A stretch of DNA of 64,000 bases from NCBI GenBank assembly GCA_038501785.1, contig JBAMJR010000336.1:25001-89000 (forward strand). The letters run 5' to 3'. This document shows positions 39,952-64,000 of this stretch, piece after piece (the first letter of the stretch is position 1; the number at the start of each line of letters is the position of its first letter). The notes beneath the pieces are model-generated. The model worked only from the letters and a program-made list of their open reading frames with translations. It did not search any database and was not told where the DNA came from. The stretch comes from Myoxocephalus aenaeus (Eukaryota > Chordata > Actinopteri > Perciformes > Cottidae). A program made the translations under genes and the position numbers.

Positions 39952-41114
39952 GCCTGTGCTGGTTGATGTTCTCTTCATAATCTATTGCATTTTTCCTCAT
40001 TATTGAGCTGTGTACGTATGCATTTTTTAAATTTGATATACATTGTGTCCCTAGCAGGTATTTTGCATGTGAAGCAACTTCACATGAAAAGTTTCAAAAA
40101 AGGTTACAACGCTAAAAGATTGGAAACTAGAGGTTTATTTTTTAACAATGCATAACATTTGAGGATTTTATGTTTTTTTTTTCAAATGTTAAATCTTAGT
40201 CTGAAAAGTAACCACTAATTATAAATGGAGTACACAATTAAATAATATACAAGTATCTCAACATTGTACTTAAGTAAATGGTCCTAATTGCTTTCCATCA
40301 CTGTTTATTTGAGAGTAAAAGCCCAAATAAAACCACATCAATGCTTTTTAAAATGTGACGGTTTAGCGAAGTACGAGGAGCTCTTGAACGCAACGGGATG
40401 GAAGGTTGCCTTTTCTCCTCTTTTTGACTATTTTGGGGAGGGAGGAAGGAAAGGGGACACAAAGCATTTCCTTTTTTATTTTTATTTTTGCATCATCACT
40501 TTGGAGCAAAAAAACAACAACAAAAACGACAGTCGTTCACATGAAGTGAGGATTAAAGTGAGCGGACCTGGAGGAGGATGCTTCACACACTCTGGACATT
40601 CATTTTGGATTTAGCAGCCGACGTTGGACGTAATTCAGCCCGGACTGTCACCATGGACGCGTTTCCTCACGAGAATAGAGAGATCCTCTCCTCGGATTTG
40701 GAGGCAATCTGAGAAATTTCTGGGGAAAGTTGCGAGCAGCAGTGGAGGTTTTCCAGATGTCTCTGCTGATGCAGACAGCGGCTGTCTGATGAAACGCATT
40801 CACACCCCAACCGGAAAAGAAAAAGTAGCACTTTTCTTTCTTTCTTGCAACTTTGTGGCGTTTGGGTAATACATATATATTTGCAAAACTTTTTTTCTTT
40901 CGATCTGCTCTGGGGCGTTTTTAGCCGACACTCCGATTGGAATAACGGGATTTTTTCTTCTTCTTTCTTTCTGCTGGCAATAACGACTCGTCGACGTTTT
41001 CTGGGAATGTTCTGACACGAAATAAAGGAGCCGTTTTAATTAATAAAACTCGGACGTTTATCGTGAAAATGTTATTTGGGTGAAGTCGTCGGAAAACTCT
41101 CAAGGGAAGCCCCA
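39451..41114. promoter_or_regulatory. Candidate bidirectional promoter between emsy and arhgef12
   Basis: emsy leader (minus) and the arhgef12 start codon at 41115 (plus) diverge from this interval. It carries a (TTC)n tract at 39646-39670 and an (AAC)n tract at 39908-39951. The part from about 40,360 is relatively CG-containing and probably includes the arhgef12 5' UTR. No TATA box is assigned. Promoter activity is inferred from gene layout only. Confidence 0.5.
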
Positions 41115-56405
<15,291 letters not shown>

Positions 56406-56408
56406 GTA

Positions 56409-56442
<34 letters not shown>

Positions 56443-56630
56443 CACAGGTAGATGACTCAACTCATTTTACATGAAGCCTTTCAAACGCTGACCACAAACA
56501 AGGACAGAAATTATGTTCTTATTCTCACACAAACATTAAAAAGTTTGGAATTAGCTGTTATATTGATGTTTTCCTTCTGTCCTTCGATAATTTAGACACC
56601 AGACACCAAATGTTCTAGTTACATTTTAAT

Positions 56631-57353
56631 TGTTATGGTGTGGTGTGGTCACGGACCCAAATGCAGCGACAGGACAGCAGAGTTCTTATTTAGACCAGGG
56701 TTTTATTGCACGGGTGAGAAACAGGAACAAACAAACAAGGTCCGGGTGCAGACAGTACAGAGAGCGAGCTGGTGGAATGTTAAATGGAGACGCGCGCCCG
56801 TGCTCCGCTCCGGGCCGGAAGGTGGCCGTGAAGAGTCCGCGAACTTCTTACCGATCCGAGCCGGAAGGTGGCTGTAGAACGTCCGCGAACTCCTTACTGA
56901 TCCGAGCCGGAAGGTGGCTGTAGAACCTCCGCGAACTCCTTACTGATCCGAGCCGGAAGGTGGCTGTAGAACGTCCGCGAACTCCTCTCCGCTCCAAGCC
57001 GGAAAGTGGCTGTTAATGACAGGTAGACTGGCAGCCAGGGTCCTCAAGCCTCACAGCTGATCTCCGTGGACCGAGCGGGAGGCTCTCTTCGTGCAGGTGA
57101 AACCCGAGGCTCGACACTGGCAGGAAGGCAAACAAAGTAACAAGCGGGGAATAACTCACAGGAAACTAAGGACTACTCACGGGCGGAGATGCCAGGTTGG
57201 CAAACGGACGGACTGACACCAGAGGTGAGGAAGACCGGAGTATTTATCAGCAGGAGGTAATCACGGCAAACGAGAATCAGCTGTGAAACAGCTGATCAGG
57301 GAAAGAGGCGCAGCTGTGGGCAGAACTCACCCGGTTAGGCACAAATCCTCACA
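56631..57353 (-). repeat. Chromovirus 3' LTR
   Basis: Begins TGTTATGG and ends CCTCACA on the plus strand. It carries a 5-base duplication near its left edge not present in the other LTR. A minus-strand ATAAATA promoter box lies at 57241-57247 and an AATAAA at 56702-56707. Confidence 0.95.
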
Positions 57354-57364
57354 GTACCCCCCCC

Positions 57365-60271
57365 TCAACGGGAGCCTCCTGGCGAACCGCCAGGTTTATT
57401 GGGGTGCAGGCGATAGAACGTGCGAAGTAGCTCCGGATCCACTATCCGGGAGCGCGGGACCCAGGACCGTTCCTCCGGACCATACCCCTCCCAATCAACG
57501 AGGTATTGGTAGCCTCTCCCTCGTGGACGGACATCCAGAAGACGGTCGACTGTGTATACCGGGCCACCCTCGATGAGACGGGGGGGTGGAGGGGGTTCGG
57601 CCGGAGGGTTCAGCGGACTGTAGTGTACGGGTTTGAGAAGGGACACATGAAAAACAGGGTGGATCTTCAAGGACTGCGGGAGCCTTAGCTTCATCGAGAC
57701 CGGGTTGATAACAGAAACGATGGGGAACGGGCCAATGTATCTGGGGGAGAGCTTCTTGGATTGAGTCCGTAAAGCTATGTCCCTGGTGGAAAGCCAGACT
57801 TGTTGGCCGGCGAGATAGGCTGGGGCAGGTGTGCGACGGCGGTCAGCCAGACGTTTGTTCTGTTCGGAAGACCGAAGTAGAGCGGCGCGAGTCTGTCTCC
57901 AGACCCTCCTGCATCGCCGATGGTAACTCTGGACAGACGGGACAGCAATCTCGGCCTCTTGGCTAGGTAGGAGGGGAGGTTGGTAGCCCATGGAAGCCTC
58001 GAAGGGGGAGAGACCCGTTGCCGTGGAGGTATGGCTGTTGTGTGCGTACTCAATCCAGGCCAGGTGACGACTCCAGGAGGAGGGATTGGCCGCCGTTAAA
58101 CAACGGAGCATGGCTTCTAGCTCCTGGTTAAGCCTCTCAGTTTGCCCATTGGTTTGAGGATGAAAGCCGGAGGAGAGGCTAGCTGTGGCGCCGAGGCTGC
58201 GGCAGAACGCCCTCCATACTTGAGAGGTGAACTGGGGGCCTCTATCAGAAACAATGTCCACCGGGATGCCGTGGAGCCTAAACACATGCTGGACCAACAA
58301 GTCTGCGGTCTCACGTGCAGACGGGAGCTTCGGAAGGGGAATGAAGTGAGCCGCCTTGGAAAACCGGTCCACGATAGTCAGGATAACCGTATTGTTCTCG
58401 GAGGGGGGAAAGCCAGTGACGAAGTCCAAGGCCATATGTGACCAAGGTCTGTGGGGGATAGGCAGAGGCCGCAACAGACCGACGGGGGCTCTGTGCGAGG
58501 CCTTGTTACGCGCACAAGTGGTACAGGCTAGGACGTAGGCTCGGGTGTCATTGTCCAGAGAGGGCCACCAGAAGGAGCGCCGGAGCCAGTTAATAGTACG
58601 TCTTATTCCTGGGTGGCCAGAGAGTCGGGAGTCGTGGGCCCACTGCAGAACACGGGAACGGGCGGAAAGGGGAACAAACAGGCGACCAGGAGGACCACCT
58701 CCAGGATCCGGCTGGTCCTGCTGAGCCTCCCGTACTGTGGACTCAATCTCCCAGGTGAGGACCCCTAGGACACAGGCGGGTGGCACAATCGTGTCAGGGG
58801 CTGGGTCTACCTCGTCCCCGGAAAACTGACGAGACAGGGCGTCGGGCTTGACGTTCCTACTTCCTGGGCGGTAGGTGATAGAGAAATTAAAACGGGCAAA
58901 AAACAGAGCCCAACGGGCTTGGCGGGAGTTGAGTCGCCGGGCAGAATGGATGTACTCAAGATTCCGGTGGTCGGTCCATACGATGAACGGGTGGACTGAC
59001 CCCTCTAACCAATGTCTCCACTCCTCCAGAGCCAGTTTGACGGCTAGTAACTCCCGGTTGCCGACATCATAGTTCCGCTCCGCCGGGGAAAGGCGGCGGG
59101 AGAAAAAGGCGCACGGACGAAGCCTAGAGTCAGTGGCTGAGCGTTGGGACAACACTGCTCCAATTCCAGTGTCGGAGGCGTCCACCTCGACCACGAACTG
59201 GCGGGTCTCGTCTGGTTGGGCAAGTATGGGGGCTGAAGTGAACAGTTCCTTGAGAGTGTTAAACGCACGGTTGGCCTCGGGGGACCAGGAAAAATTCACC
59301 TTAGAGGAAGTGAGTCTGGTTAGAGGTGACGCCGTCTGGCTGAAGTTCCGAATGAACCGACGGTAAAAATTTGCAAAACCGAGGAACTGCTGGAGCTTCT
59401 TCCGGTTATGGGGCACCGGCCACTCGGCGACCGCTCTAACCTTCTCGGGGTCCTTGCGAATCTGACCCTCCTCAATGATAAACCCAAGGAACTGCACGGA
59501 GGTCACATGAAATTCACACTTCTCGGCCTTGAGGAAGAGCTGGTTCTCCAGAAGACGCTGAAGAACCTGACGGACGTGGAGCCGATGTTCCTGAAGAGTC
59601 GAGGAGTATATCAGAATATCGTCAATGTAGACAAACACAAACCGGTTGAGGAAATCCCTGAGCACATCATTCACTAAAGCCTGGAAAACGGCAGGGGCGT
59701 TGGTAAGACCGAATGGCATGACTAGGTACTCAAAATGCCCCAGGGGAGTGTTGAACGCCGTCTTCCACTCGTCCCCCTCTCGTATGCGAACCAGGTGGTA
59801 AGCATTACGGAGGTCCAGTTTGGTAAAGACCGTGGCCCCGGGTAGGGATTCAAAAGCGGAGTCGAGCAGGGGCAGAGGGTACTTGTTCCGGGTTGTGATC
59901 TGGTTTAACCCTCGGTAGTCAATGCACGGACGAAGACTCTTGTCCTTTTTGGCCACGAAGAAGAACCCCGCTCCTACCGGGGAGGATGACGGGCGGATGA
60001 TTCCGGCAGCGAGGGAGTCGGTGATATAGGTCTCCATTGCCACGCGTTCCGGACGGGAAAGGTTGTATAGACGACTGGAGGGTAGGGTGGCGCCAGGGAG
60101 CAGTTCAATGGCGCAGTCGTAGGGCCGGTGGGGTGGCAGGGAAAGGGCTCGCTTCTTACTGAACGCCTCTCGCCAGAGGTGAGATTGGTTCCGGAAGTTG
60201 CCGTGCTGGGGGACGGAGTCTGCCGGGGCACGGCGGACCTGAGGCACCTTGAGAGACAAGTGGGACTCCAA
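57365..60271 (-). CDS. Chromovirus pol: RT-RNase H-integrase-chromodomain (968 aa frame)
   Basis: The open frame begins after a TAG near 60285 and is normally read from upstream protease sequence. Its first codon here is TTG, not a real start. RT spans about 95-275, with catalytic YIDD at 215-218. RNase H spans about 360-480 (EVDASDTGIGAVL, WTDHRN). The integrase zinc domain has H546, H553, C583 and C586. The DD35E core has Asp616, Asp676 and Glu712. A C-terminal chromodomain spans about 905-955 (YTVDRLLDVRPRGRGYQYLV, then DWEGYGPEERSWVPR), which in chromoviruses guides integration to marked chromatin. The TGA stop at 57367 overlaps the polypurine tract. Confidence 0.93.
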   Translation of the reverse strand: MESHLSLKVPQVRRAPADSVPQHGNFRNQSHLWREAFSKKRALSLPPHRPYDCAIELLPGATLPSSRLYNLSRPERVAMETYITDSLAAGIIRPSSSPVGAGFFFVAKKDKSLRPCIDYRGLNQITTRNKYPLPLLDSAFESLPGATVFTKLDLRNAYHLVRIREGDEWKTAFNTPLGHFEYLVMPFGLTNAPAVFQALVNDVLRDFLNRFVFVYIDDILIYSSTLQEHRLHVRQVLQRLLENQLFLKAEKCEFHVTSVQFLGFIIEEGQIRKDPEKVRAVAEWPVPHNRKKLQQFLGFANFYRRFIRNFSQTASPLTRLTSSKVNFSWSPEANRAFNTLKELFTSAPILAQPDETRQFVVEVDASDTGIGAVLSQRSATDSRLRPCAFFSRRLSPAERNYDVGNRELLAVKLALEEWRHWLEGSVHPFIVWTDHRNLEYIHSARRLNSRQARWALFFARFNFSITYRPGSRNVKPDALSRQFSGDEVDPAPDTIVPPACVLGVLTWEIESTVREAQQDQPDPGGGPPGRLFVPLSARSRVLQWAHDSRLSGHPGIRRTINWLRRSFWWPSLDNDTRAYVLACTTCARNKASHRAPVGLLRPLPIPHRPWSHMALDFVTGFPPSENNTVILTIVDRFSKAAHFIPLPKLPSARETADLLVQHVFRLHGIPVDIVSDRGPQFTSQVWRAFCRSLGATASLSSGFHPQTNGQTERLNQELEAMLRCLTAANPSSWSRHLAWIEYAHNSHTSTATGLSPFEASMGYQPPLLPSQEAEIAVPSVQSYHRRCRRVWRQTRAALLRSSEQNKRLADRRRTPAPAYLAGQQVWLSTRDIALRTQSKKLSPRYIGPFPIVSVINPVSMKLRLPQSLKIHPVFHVSLLKPVHYSPLNPPAEPPPPPRLIEGGPVYTVDRLLDVRPRGRGYQYLVDWEGYGPEERSWVPRSRIVDPELLRTFYRLHPNKPGGSPGGSR

Positions 60272-60705
60272 CCAATTATTCTATTCCCCGCCCAGTCGAT
60301 CTGAGGGTTGTGATCCCGGAGCCAGGGGTGACCCAGGACCAGCGGAGTCTGGGGCATCGGGAAGATGTAGACACGGATCTCCTGCCGGTGGTTTCCAGAC
60401 ACGAGCAGGGTAATGGGACAAGTCCGGTGAGTGATGCTTGTCAGGGGGCTTCCACCCAGAGCGTTTGCCTGAAGGGGACATTCCAACTCCTCCAACGGAA
60501 TCCTATGGGCGGAAGCAAAGGAGGAGTCCAAAAAACTCTGTTCTGCTCCAGAGTCAATGAGCGCCAAGACCGGCAGAGAACCGAACGGTAGGCAGAGTTT
60601 AGCCGGGATTGTGAGACGGGGCTCTGGGGGGGAGACTGGGGTGGAGTTGCTCGCCAGTATTCCCACTCCTACTGACGAGCCCCCTCTTTTGGGCGTACGG
60701 GGCAA
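59974..60705 (-). CDS. Chromovirus protease frame (5' part of pol)
   Basis: An aspartic protease with active-site DSGA in LALIDSGAEQSFLD and the flap/C-terminal PLVLGHPWLRDHNPQIDW. It lies -1 relative to gag and is entered by ribosomal slippage at CCCAAAA (60693-60687, inferred). After about 60,265 the frame no longer matches pol proteins; the recognisable continuation (REAFSKKRALSLPPHRPYDC) is in the next -1 frame. The last 290 bases of this frame are therefore shadow, and pol is split here by a one-frame shift. Confidence 0.85.
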   Translation of the reverse strand: MPRTPKRGGSSVGVGILASNSTPVSPPEPRLTIPAKLCLPFGSLPVLALIDSGAEQSFLDSSFASAHRIPLEELECPLQANALGGSPLTSITHRTCPITLLVSGNHRQEIRVYIFPMPQTPLVLGHPWLRDHNPQIDWAGNRIIGWSPTCLSRCLRSAVPRQTPSPSTATSGTNLTSGERRSVRSEPFPCHPTGPTTAPLNCSLAPPYPPVVYTTFPVRNAWQWRPISPTPSLPESSARHPPR

Positions 60706-61688
60706 ACAGAGGTACGGTGACCCGACTCGCCGCAGTAAAAGCAGGCACCGGAACGGAGTCGGCGCTCTCGCTCTCCCTGGGACAGGCGGAAACGGCCCAA
60801 CTGCATGGGTTCACCCCGATCCTCGGAGGGGGGACCCGAGAGAGGAGAGTGCTGGGCACCGGGGCTGCGGCGACGTGGGGGACCTGGAGACCGGAGACTG
60901 GAAACGGTTGAGGGCTGGTGAACGGGTGCCGAAAATCTGCTGCTCCGCTCTCCCCGACGTTCCCGCAACCGAGTATCCCAGCGGATGGAGAGAGCAATCA
61001 GGTCCTCCAGCGTCTTGGACTCCTCAAGAACGATAAGTTCGTCCTTTAAAGCGTTCGAAAGGCTGCTGAGGTAAACCCCCTTCAGCGATCTCTCCTCCCA
61101 ACCGGACTCAGCAGCCAGGATCCGAAAGTCAATGGAGTGTTCCGCGGCGCTCGAAGCGCCGTGGCGGAGGCGGAGAAGGTGTTGAACAGCATCCTGAGAA
61201 TATGACGGAAGGTCGAAAGCGCACTTAAACGCGGCCAGGAATTGTTCGAAGGTAACCGTGTCCAACGGGTTCTGAGTGAACCAGGCCTGGGCCCAGTCGA
61301 GCGCTCGGCCATGTAACAACCCGGTCAGATAGGCCATCCTAGAACTGTCTGATGCATATGTGCGGGGCTGTTGGCTGAACACAAACGACGTTTGCAGGAG
61401 GAAACCCCTACACCCCCTTGTGTCTCCATGGAAAGGTGCAGGCGACGGGACGAAAGACTCACGGACTGGTTGCTCGGTCCCCGCCATCTGATCTTGGGTG
61501 GAGGGGCGGGGTTGCGAGAGGCCTTGCACCATGCCACCGATCTCAGCGACCTCTCTCCTGAGGGCTTGGTGTGAGCCTCCAAGATCGTGCAGCAGGTGGG
61601 CTTGCTGTCCCAGCAGAACTCCTTGGTGGGTAATCGCCGTCCGTAGAGGCTCTGTAGGAGTCGATCCTGCTGCGGCTGCTGGGTCCAT
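60669..61688 (-). CDS. Chromovirus gag (339 aa)
   Basis: Gag structural polyprotein that packages element RNA. ATG at 61688 lies 18 bases from the LTR edge. A central segment with GRALDWAQAWF and TFEQFLAAFKCAFD is typical of Ty3/gypsy capsid. A CCHC zinc knuckle, CFYCGESGHRTSVC, lies near residue 318. The frame is intact to TAG at 60669-60671. The last 37 bases overlap the pol frame in the -1 phase. Confidence 0.92.
   Translation of the reverse strand: MDPAAAAGSTPTEPLRTAITHQGVLLGQQAHLLHDLGGSHQALRREVAEIGGMVQGLSQPRPSTQDQMAGTEQPVRESFVPSPAPFHGDTRGCRGFLLQTSFVFSQQPRTYASDSSRMAYLTGLLHGRALDWAQAWFTQNPLDTVTFEQFLAAFKCAFDLPSYSQDAVQHLLRLRHGASSAAEHSIDFRILAAESGWEERSLKGVYLSSLSNALKDELIVLEESKTLEDLIALSIRWDTRLRERRGERSSRFSAPVHQPSTVSSLRSPGPPRRRSPGAQHSPLSGPPSEDRGEPMQLGRFRLSQGERERRLRSGACFYCGESGHRTSVCPVRPKEGARQ
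60687..60693 (-). promoter_or_regulatory. -1 ribosomal frameshift heptamer CCCAAAA
   Basis: In gag phase the sequence reads C CCA AAA, a canonical X XXY YYZ slip site, 16 bases before the gag stop codon and inside the gag/pol overlap. After a -1 slip the frame reads CCC AAA into protease. Confidence 0.75.
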
Positions 61689-61694
61689 ATTTGG

Positions 61695-61706
61695 GTCAGT
61701 CCGTTC
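61695..61706 (-). promoter_or_regulatory. Predicted self-priming primer-binding site
   Basis: In sense orientation the bases just inside the 5' LTR are GAACGGACTGAC. ACGGACTGAC (61704-61695) is the exact complement of GTCAGTCCGT at 62294-62285, the predicted 5' end of the RNA. The usual TGG of tRNA-primed elements is absent next to the LTR. Confidence 0.6.
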
Positions 61707-62430
61707 TGTTATGGTGTGGTCACGGACCCAAATGCAGCGACAGGACAGCAGAGTTCTTATTTAGACCAGGGTTTTATTGCACGGGTGAGAAACAGGAACA
61801 AACAAACAAGGTCCGGGTGCAGACAGTACAGAGAGCGAGCTGGTGGAATGTTAAATGGAGACGCGCGCCCGTGCTCCGCTCCGGGCCGGAAGGTGGCCGT
61901 GAAGAGTCCGCGAACTTCTTACCGATCCGAGCCGGAAGGTGGCTGTAGAACGTCCGCGAACTCCTTACTGATCCGAGCCGGAAGGTGGCTGTAGAACCTC
62001 CGCGAACTCCTTACTGATCCGAGCCGGAAGGTGGCTGTAGAACGTCCGCGAACTCCTCTCCGCTCCAAGCCGGAAAGTGGCTGTTAATGACAGGTAGACT
62101 GGCAGCCAGGGTCCTCAAGCCTCACAGCTGATCTCCGTGGACCGAGCGGGAGGCTCTCTTCGTGCAGGTGAAACCCGAGGCTCGACACTGGCAGGAAGGT
62201 AAAAGCAAACAAAGTAACAAGCGGGGAATAACTCACAGGAAACTAAGGACTACTCACGGGCGGAGATGCCAGGTTAGCAAACGGACGGACTGACACCAGA
62301 GGTGAGGAAGACCGGAGTATTTATCAGCAGGAGGTAATCACGGCAAACGAGAATCAGCTGTGAAACAGCTGATCAGGGAAAGAGGCGCAGCTGTGGGCAG
62401 AACTCACCCGGTTAGGCACAAATCCTCACA
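61707..62430 (-). repeat. Chromovirus 5' LTR with promoter
   Basis: In the element's sense (minus strand), the TATA-like ATAAATA at 62324-62318 sits about 30 bases before 62294, where transcripts should start. AATAAA at 61778-61773 should define the R/U5 end. R therefore covers most of the LTR, including the 46-bp tandem repeats. Confidence 0.93.
61883..62095. repeat. 46-bp tandem repeats inside the 5' LTR
   Basis: About 4.5 units containing GCCGGAAGGTGGCTGTAGAA and TCCGCGAACTCC; the same array is in the 3' LTR at about 56807-57018. It lies in R, so it would be in the 5' leader and 3' end of element RNA. Confidence 0.9.
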
Positions 62431-62700
62431 TTAATTTAGTTTTTCCCCACCCAAAAGAACAAGAATAATATAATTCAAACTTCCAATCAGTCAACACAGT
62501 GTTGTATAACAGAAGAAAACTGATGGAACTTTGATGTTGAATTTGTTTTCCAGCCCAGAAAAGCGCGTCGGTGACCTTTGATCATTATTGAACTGCGAGG
62601 TTTAAACGGTGATTTGTTCGGCTGATATTCCAGCAGTGATGACCGTCGACTAACTGTTTCTATTGTGAAGTCTGAAGTAGAGCTTTGCTAAAGCAACACC
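62431..62700. other. arhgef12 intron 8 sequence, nothing recognised
   Basis: AT-rich intronic DNA after the chromovirus. No exon-like segment is seen here or further right to the window end. Confidence 0.5.
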
Positions 62701-62701
62701 T

Positions 62702-62863
62702 GTTGTATATATTGAGTATTTTTCATTCCGATATTTTTGTGTGTCTTCTATGTAAGTTGCTTGCTACTTTGACCAACTAATTTCCCCTTGGGGATGAATA
62801 AAGTACACACCTACCTACCTACCTACCTACCTACCTACCTACCTACCTACCTACCTACCTACC
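62702..62863 (+). mobile_element. LINE 3' end with (CTAC)n tail
   Basis: TTGTATATATTGAGTATTTT and TTCCCCTTGGGGATGAATAA match the copies at 15745 and 42750. The tail here is about thirteen CTAC units (62810-62863). Confidence 0.65.
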
Positions 62864-63339
62864 TTAACTCAGCTCGTTACAGGCTGCTTTATTGTCATTA
62901 TTTAAATAATGTGCCTGTTTGTAAAGGGGACTTTCTACATCCTAAAAGCATGAAAGACCTTTAAATAGAAAAAGAAACATCCTGAAAGGCTTTGATTGCT
63001 CTTTAGACGTCGTTGTCTCTGTTGCATTCCTTTGTATGAATCATCATGTAAGAGAGTGTCTGCAGTCAGCTTCCATAGCTAATCAAGTGGGCTAATGTCT
63101 GTGTTTACTTTGAGTCAGAGTCAGAGACAAGTGCTCAAATGATTCATAAAAAGTGGGACTTTATTTGGACAGCTTCAGGAGGTTTGAGCTTCTGGCTCTG
63201 ATCTAATTTTTTCAAAGTCTAAAGTGAATGGATACAACAAGATCCACCGTTAAAAAGGTGAAAAAAATACTTGAATTTAGCTTTAAAAGGTGACGCACGT
63301 CTTCTCAGACACATAAGATAAATTTATGAAAGGTTTTGC

Positions 63340-63720
63340 TAAATAATAATAATAATAATAATAATAAAAACTTTATATAGCACCTTTAAAAACAAAGTTT
63401 ACAAAGTGCTCTACAGAGAAGCAAAGCATAGCCATACATAACTTAAACACCGGTAAACCATACCATAAAGGCAATGAATACAACAAAACCAAACAAATAA
63501 CTAAAAAGAGCAAATGGAATAGAAAACAAACAAACAAACAAATAAATAAAATATACAAACAAAAACAGGGGAACAAAATACCTGCATAATAGATCATAAA
63601 AGGACATAAAAGGATGACATAACTTAAAAGCAATTCTATAAAAATGGGTTTTAAGAAGTGATTTAAAAGAAGTTATTGATTCTGCACACCTTATCTCCTA
63701 AATCTCATTCATTAATGACA
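63340..63720 (-). mobile_element. Retrotransposon 3' fragment, reverse orientation
   Basis: An (AAT)n tract at 63345-63367 is followed by ACTTTATATAGCACCTTT and, further on, AAGAAGTGATTTAAAAGAAG and CTGCACACCTTATCTCC, which resemble a common fish non-LTR element 3' region read backwards. No intact ORF. Confidence 0.5.
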
Positions 63721-64000
63721 CCCACCACTAAATATGTCTTTGAGACAGTTTGGATGACATTTTTATTCTGATATTTAAATGAAACTTGAAATATATAAAT
63801 AAATTGCAGTGGTGGGGGAAGTTTTCAGATCCTTTTAATAAAGTAAAAGTACTAATACCACACTGTAAAGAGTCAAAGTCAAAGTCCTGCATTGAAGTAC
63901 TCGATATAGAAAAATGTCTCCTGTAACTGTTATACTATTTTATATTCTAACATTAGATAATAAGTTCTACTCGTGCAGTAATGTAAAAGGATTGTAGCTC

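Larger units (their letters stand above)
56631..62430 (-). mobile_element. Complete Ty3/gypsy chromovirus-type LTR retrotransposon
   Basis: A 5.8 kb element antisense to arhgef12 in intron 8, with LTRs of 723 and 724 bp. An exact 5-bp target duplication, TTAAT, flanks it at 56626-56630 and 62431-62435. Internally it carries gag, protease, RT, RNase H, integrase and a C-terminal chromodomain on the minus strand. A purine-rich tract (GAGGGGGGGGG) abuts the 3' LTR at 57354-57367. The LTRs differ by one substitution and two indels (5 and 6 bases), so the insertion is recent. An 18-base leader separates the 5' LTR from gag. The layout fits the sushi/Tf1-like chromoviruses of fish. Confidence 0.95.

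Noticed and set aside
57365..61764. Plus-strand and alternate-phase frames across the chromovirus
   Set aside because: Shadows of gag and pol on the minus strand.
61883..62095. 46-bp repeats considered as a CRISPR-like array
   Set aside because: Contiguous tandem units without spacers, inside an LTR, in a vertebrate genome.
62431..64000. Further arhgef12 exons
   Set aside because: I looked for exon-like conserved segments after exon 8 and saw none before the window ends.

Overview
The window looks like ray-finned (probably percomorph teleost) nuclear DNA. It has multi-exon genes with GT-AG introns and dense dinucleotide microsatellites. It also carries hAT and Tc1 fragments, LINE tails, tRNA-like SINE pieces, a DIRS-type retrotransposon and a chromodomain Ty3/gypsy element. 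Everything here was read by eye; no search was run.

Two host genes lie head to head. The minus strand from about 39.45 kb to 9.65 kb carries emsy (BRCA2-interacting transcriptional repressor). I can place a leader exon and 19 coding exons with consistent reading phase, giving about 1,236 residues from the ATG at 37190. The plus strand from 41,115 carries the first eight coding exons (244 codons) of arhgef12 (LARG, a RhoA exchange factor), through the PDZ domain and the coiled stretch after it. The rest of arhgef12 lies beyond the window. The roughly 1-1.5 kb between them is a candidate bidirectional promoter.

Layout: 1-0.88 kb is a rearranged Tc1-like transposon. 0.88-9.6 kb is intergenic, with a hAT-like element, SINE-like pieces and other repeats. 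9.6-39.45 kb is emsy; its introns hold a 5.9 kb DIRS-like element (19.68-25.61 kb), a truncated hAT with part of a transposase-like ORF, a 1.15 kb long-inverted-repeat element, and a 97% direct duplication flanking two exons. 41.1-64 kb is the 5' part of arhgef12; its intron 8 holds a nearly pristine 5.8 kb chromovirus (56,631-62,430) on the opposite strand.

The most interesting signals are these. The chromovirus looks built for self-primed reverse transcription: the predicted RNA 5' end is complementary over 10 nt to the site just inside its 5' LTR, as in the Tf1/sushi group, and a CCCAAAA -1 slip site joins gag to pol. The DIRS-like element keeps its complete inverted-repeat and internal-complementary-region architecture. 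Microsatellites form or abut three splice sites of consecutive arhgef12 regions. Two hAT-like elements each carry a tRNA-like insert.
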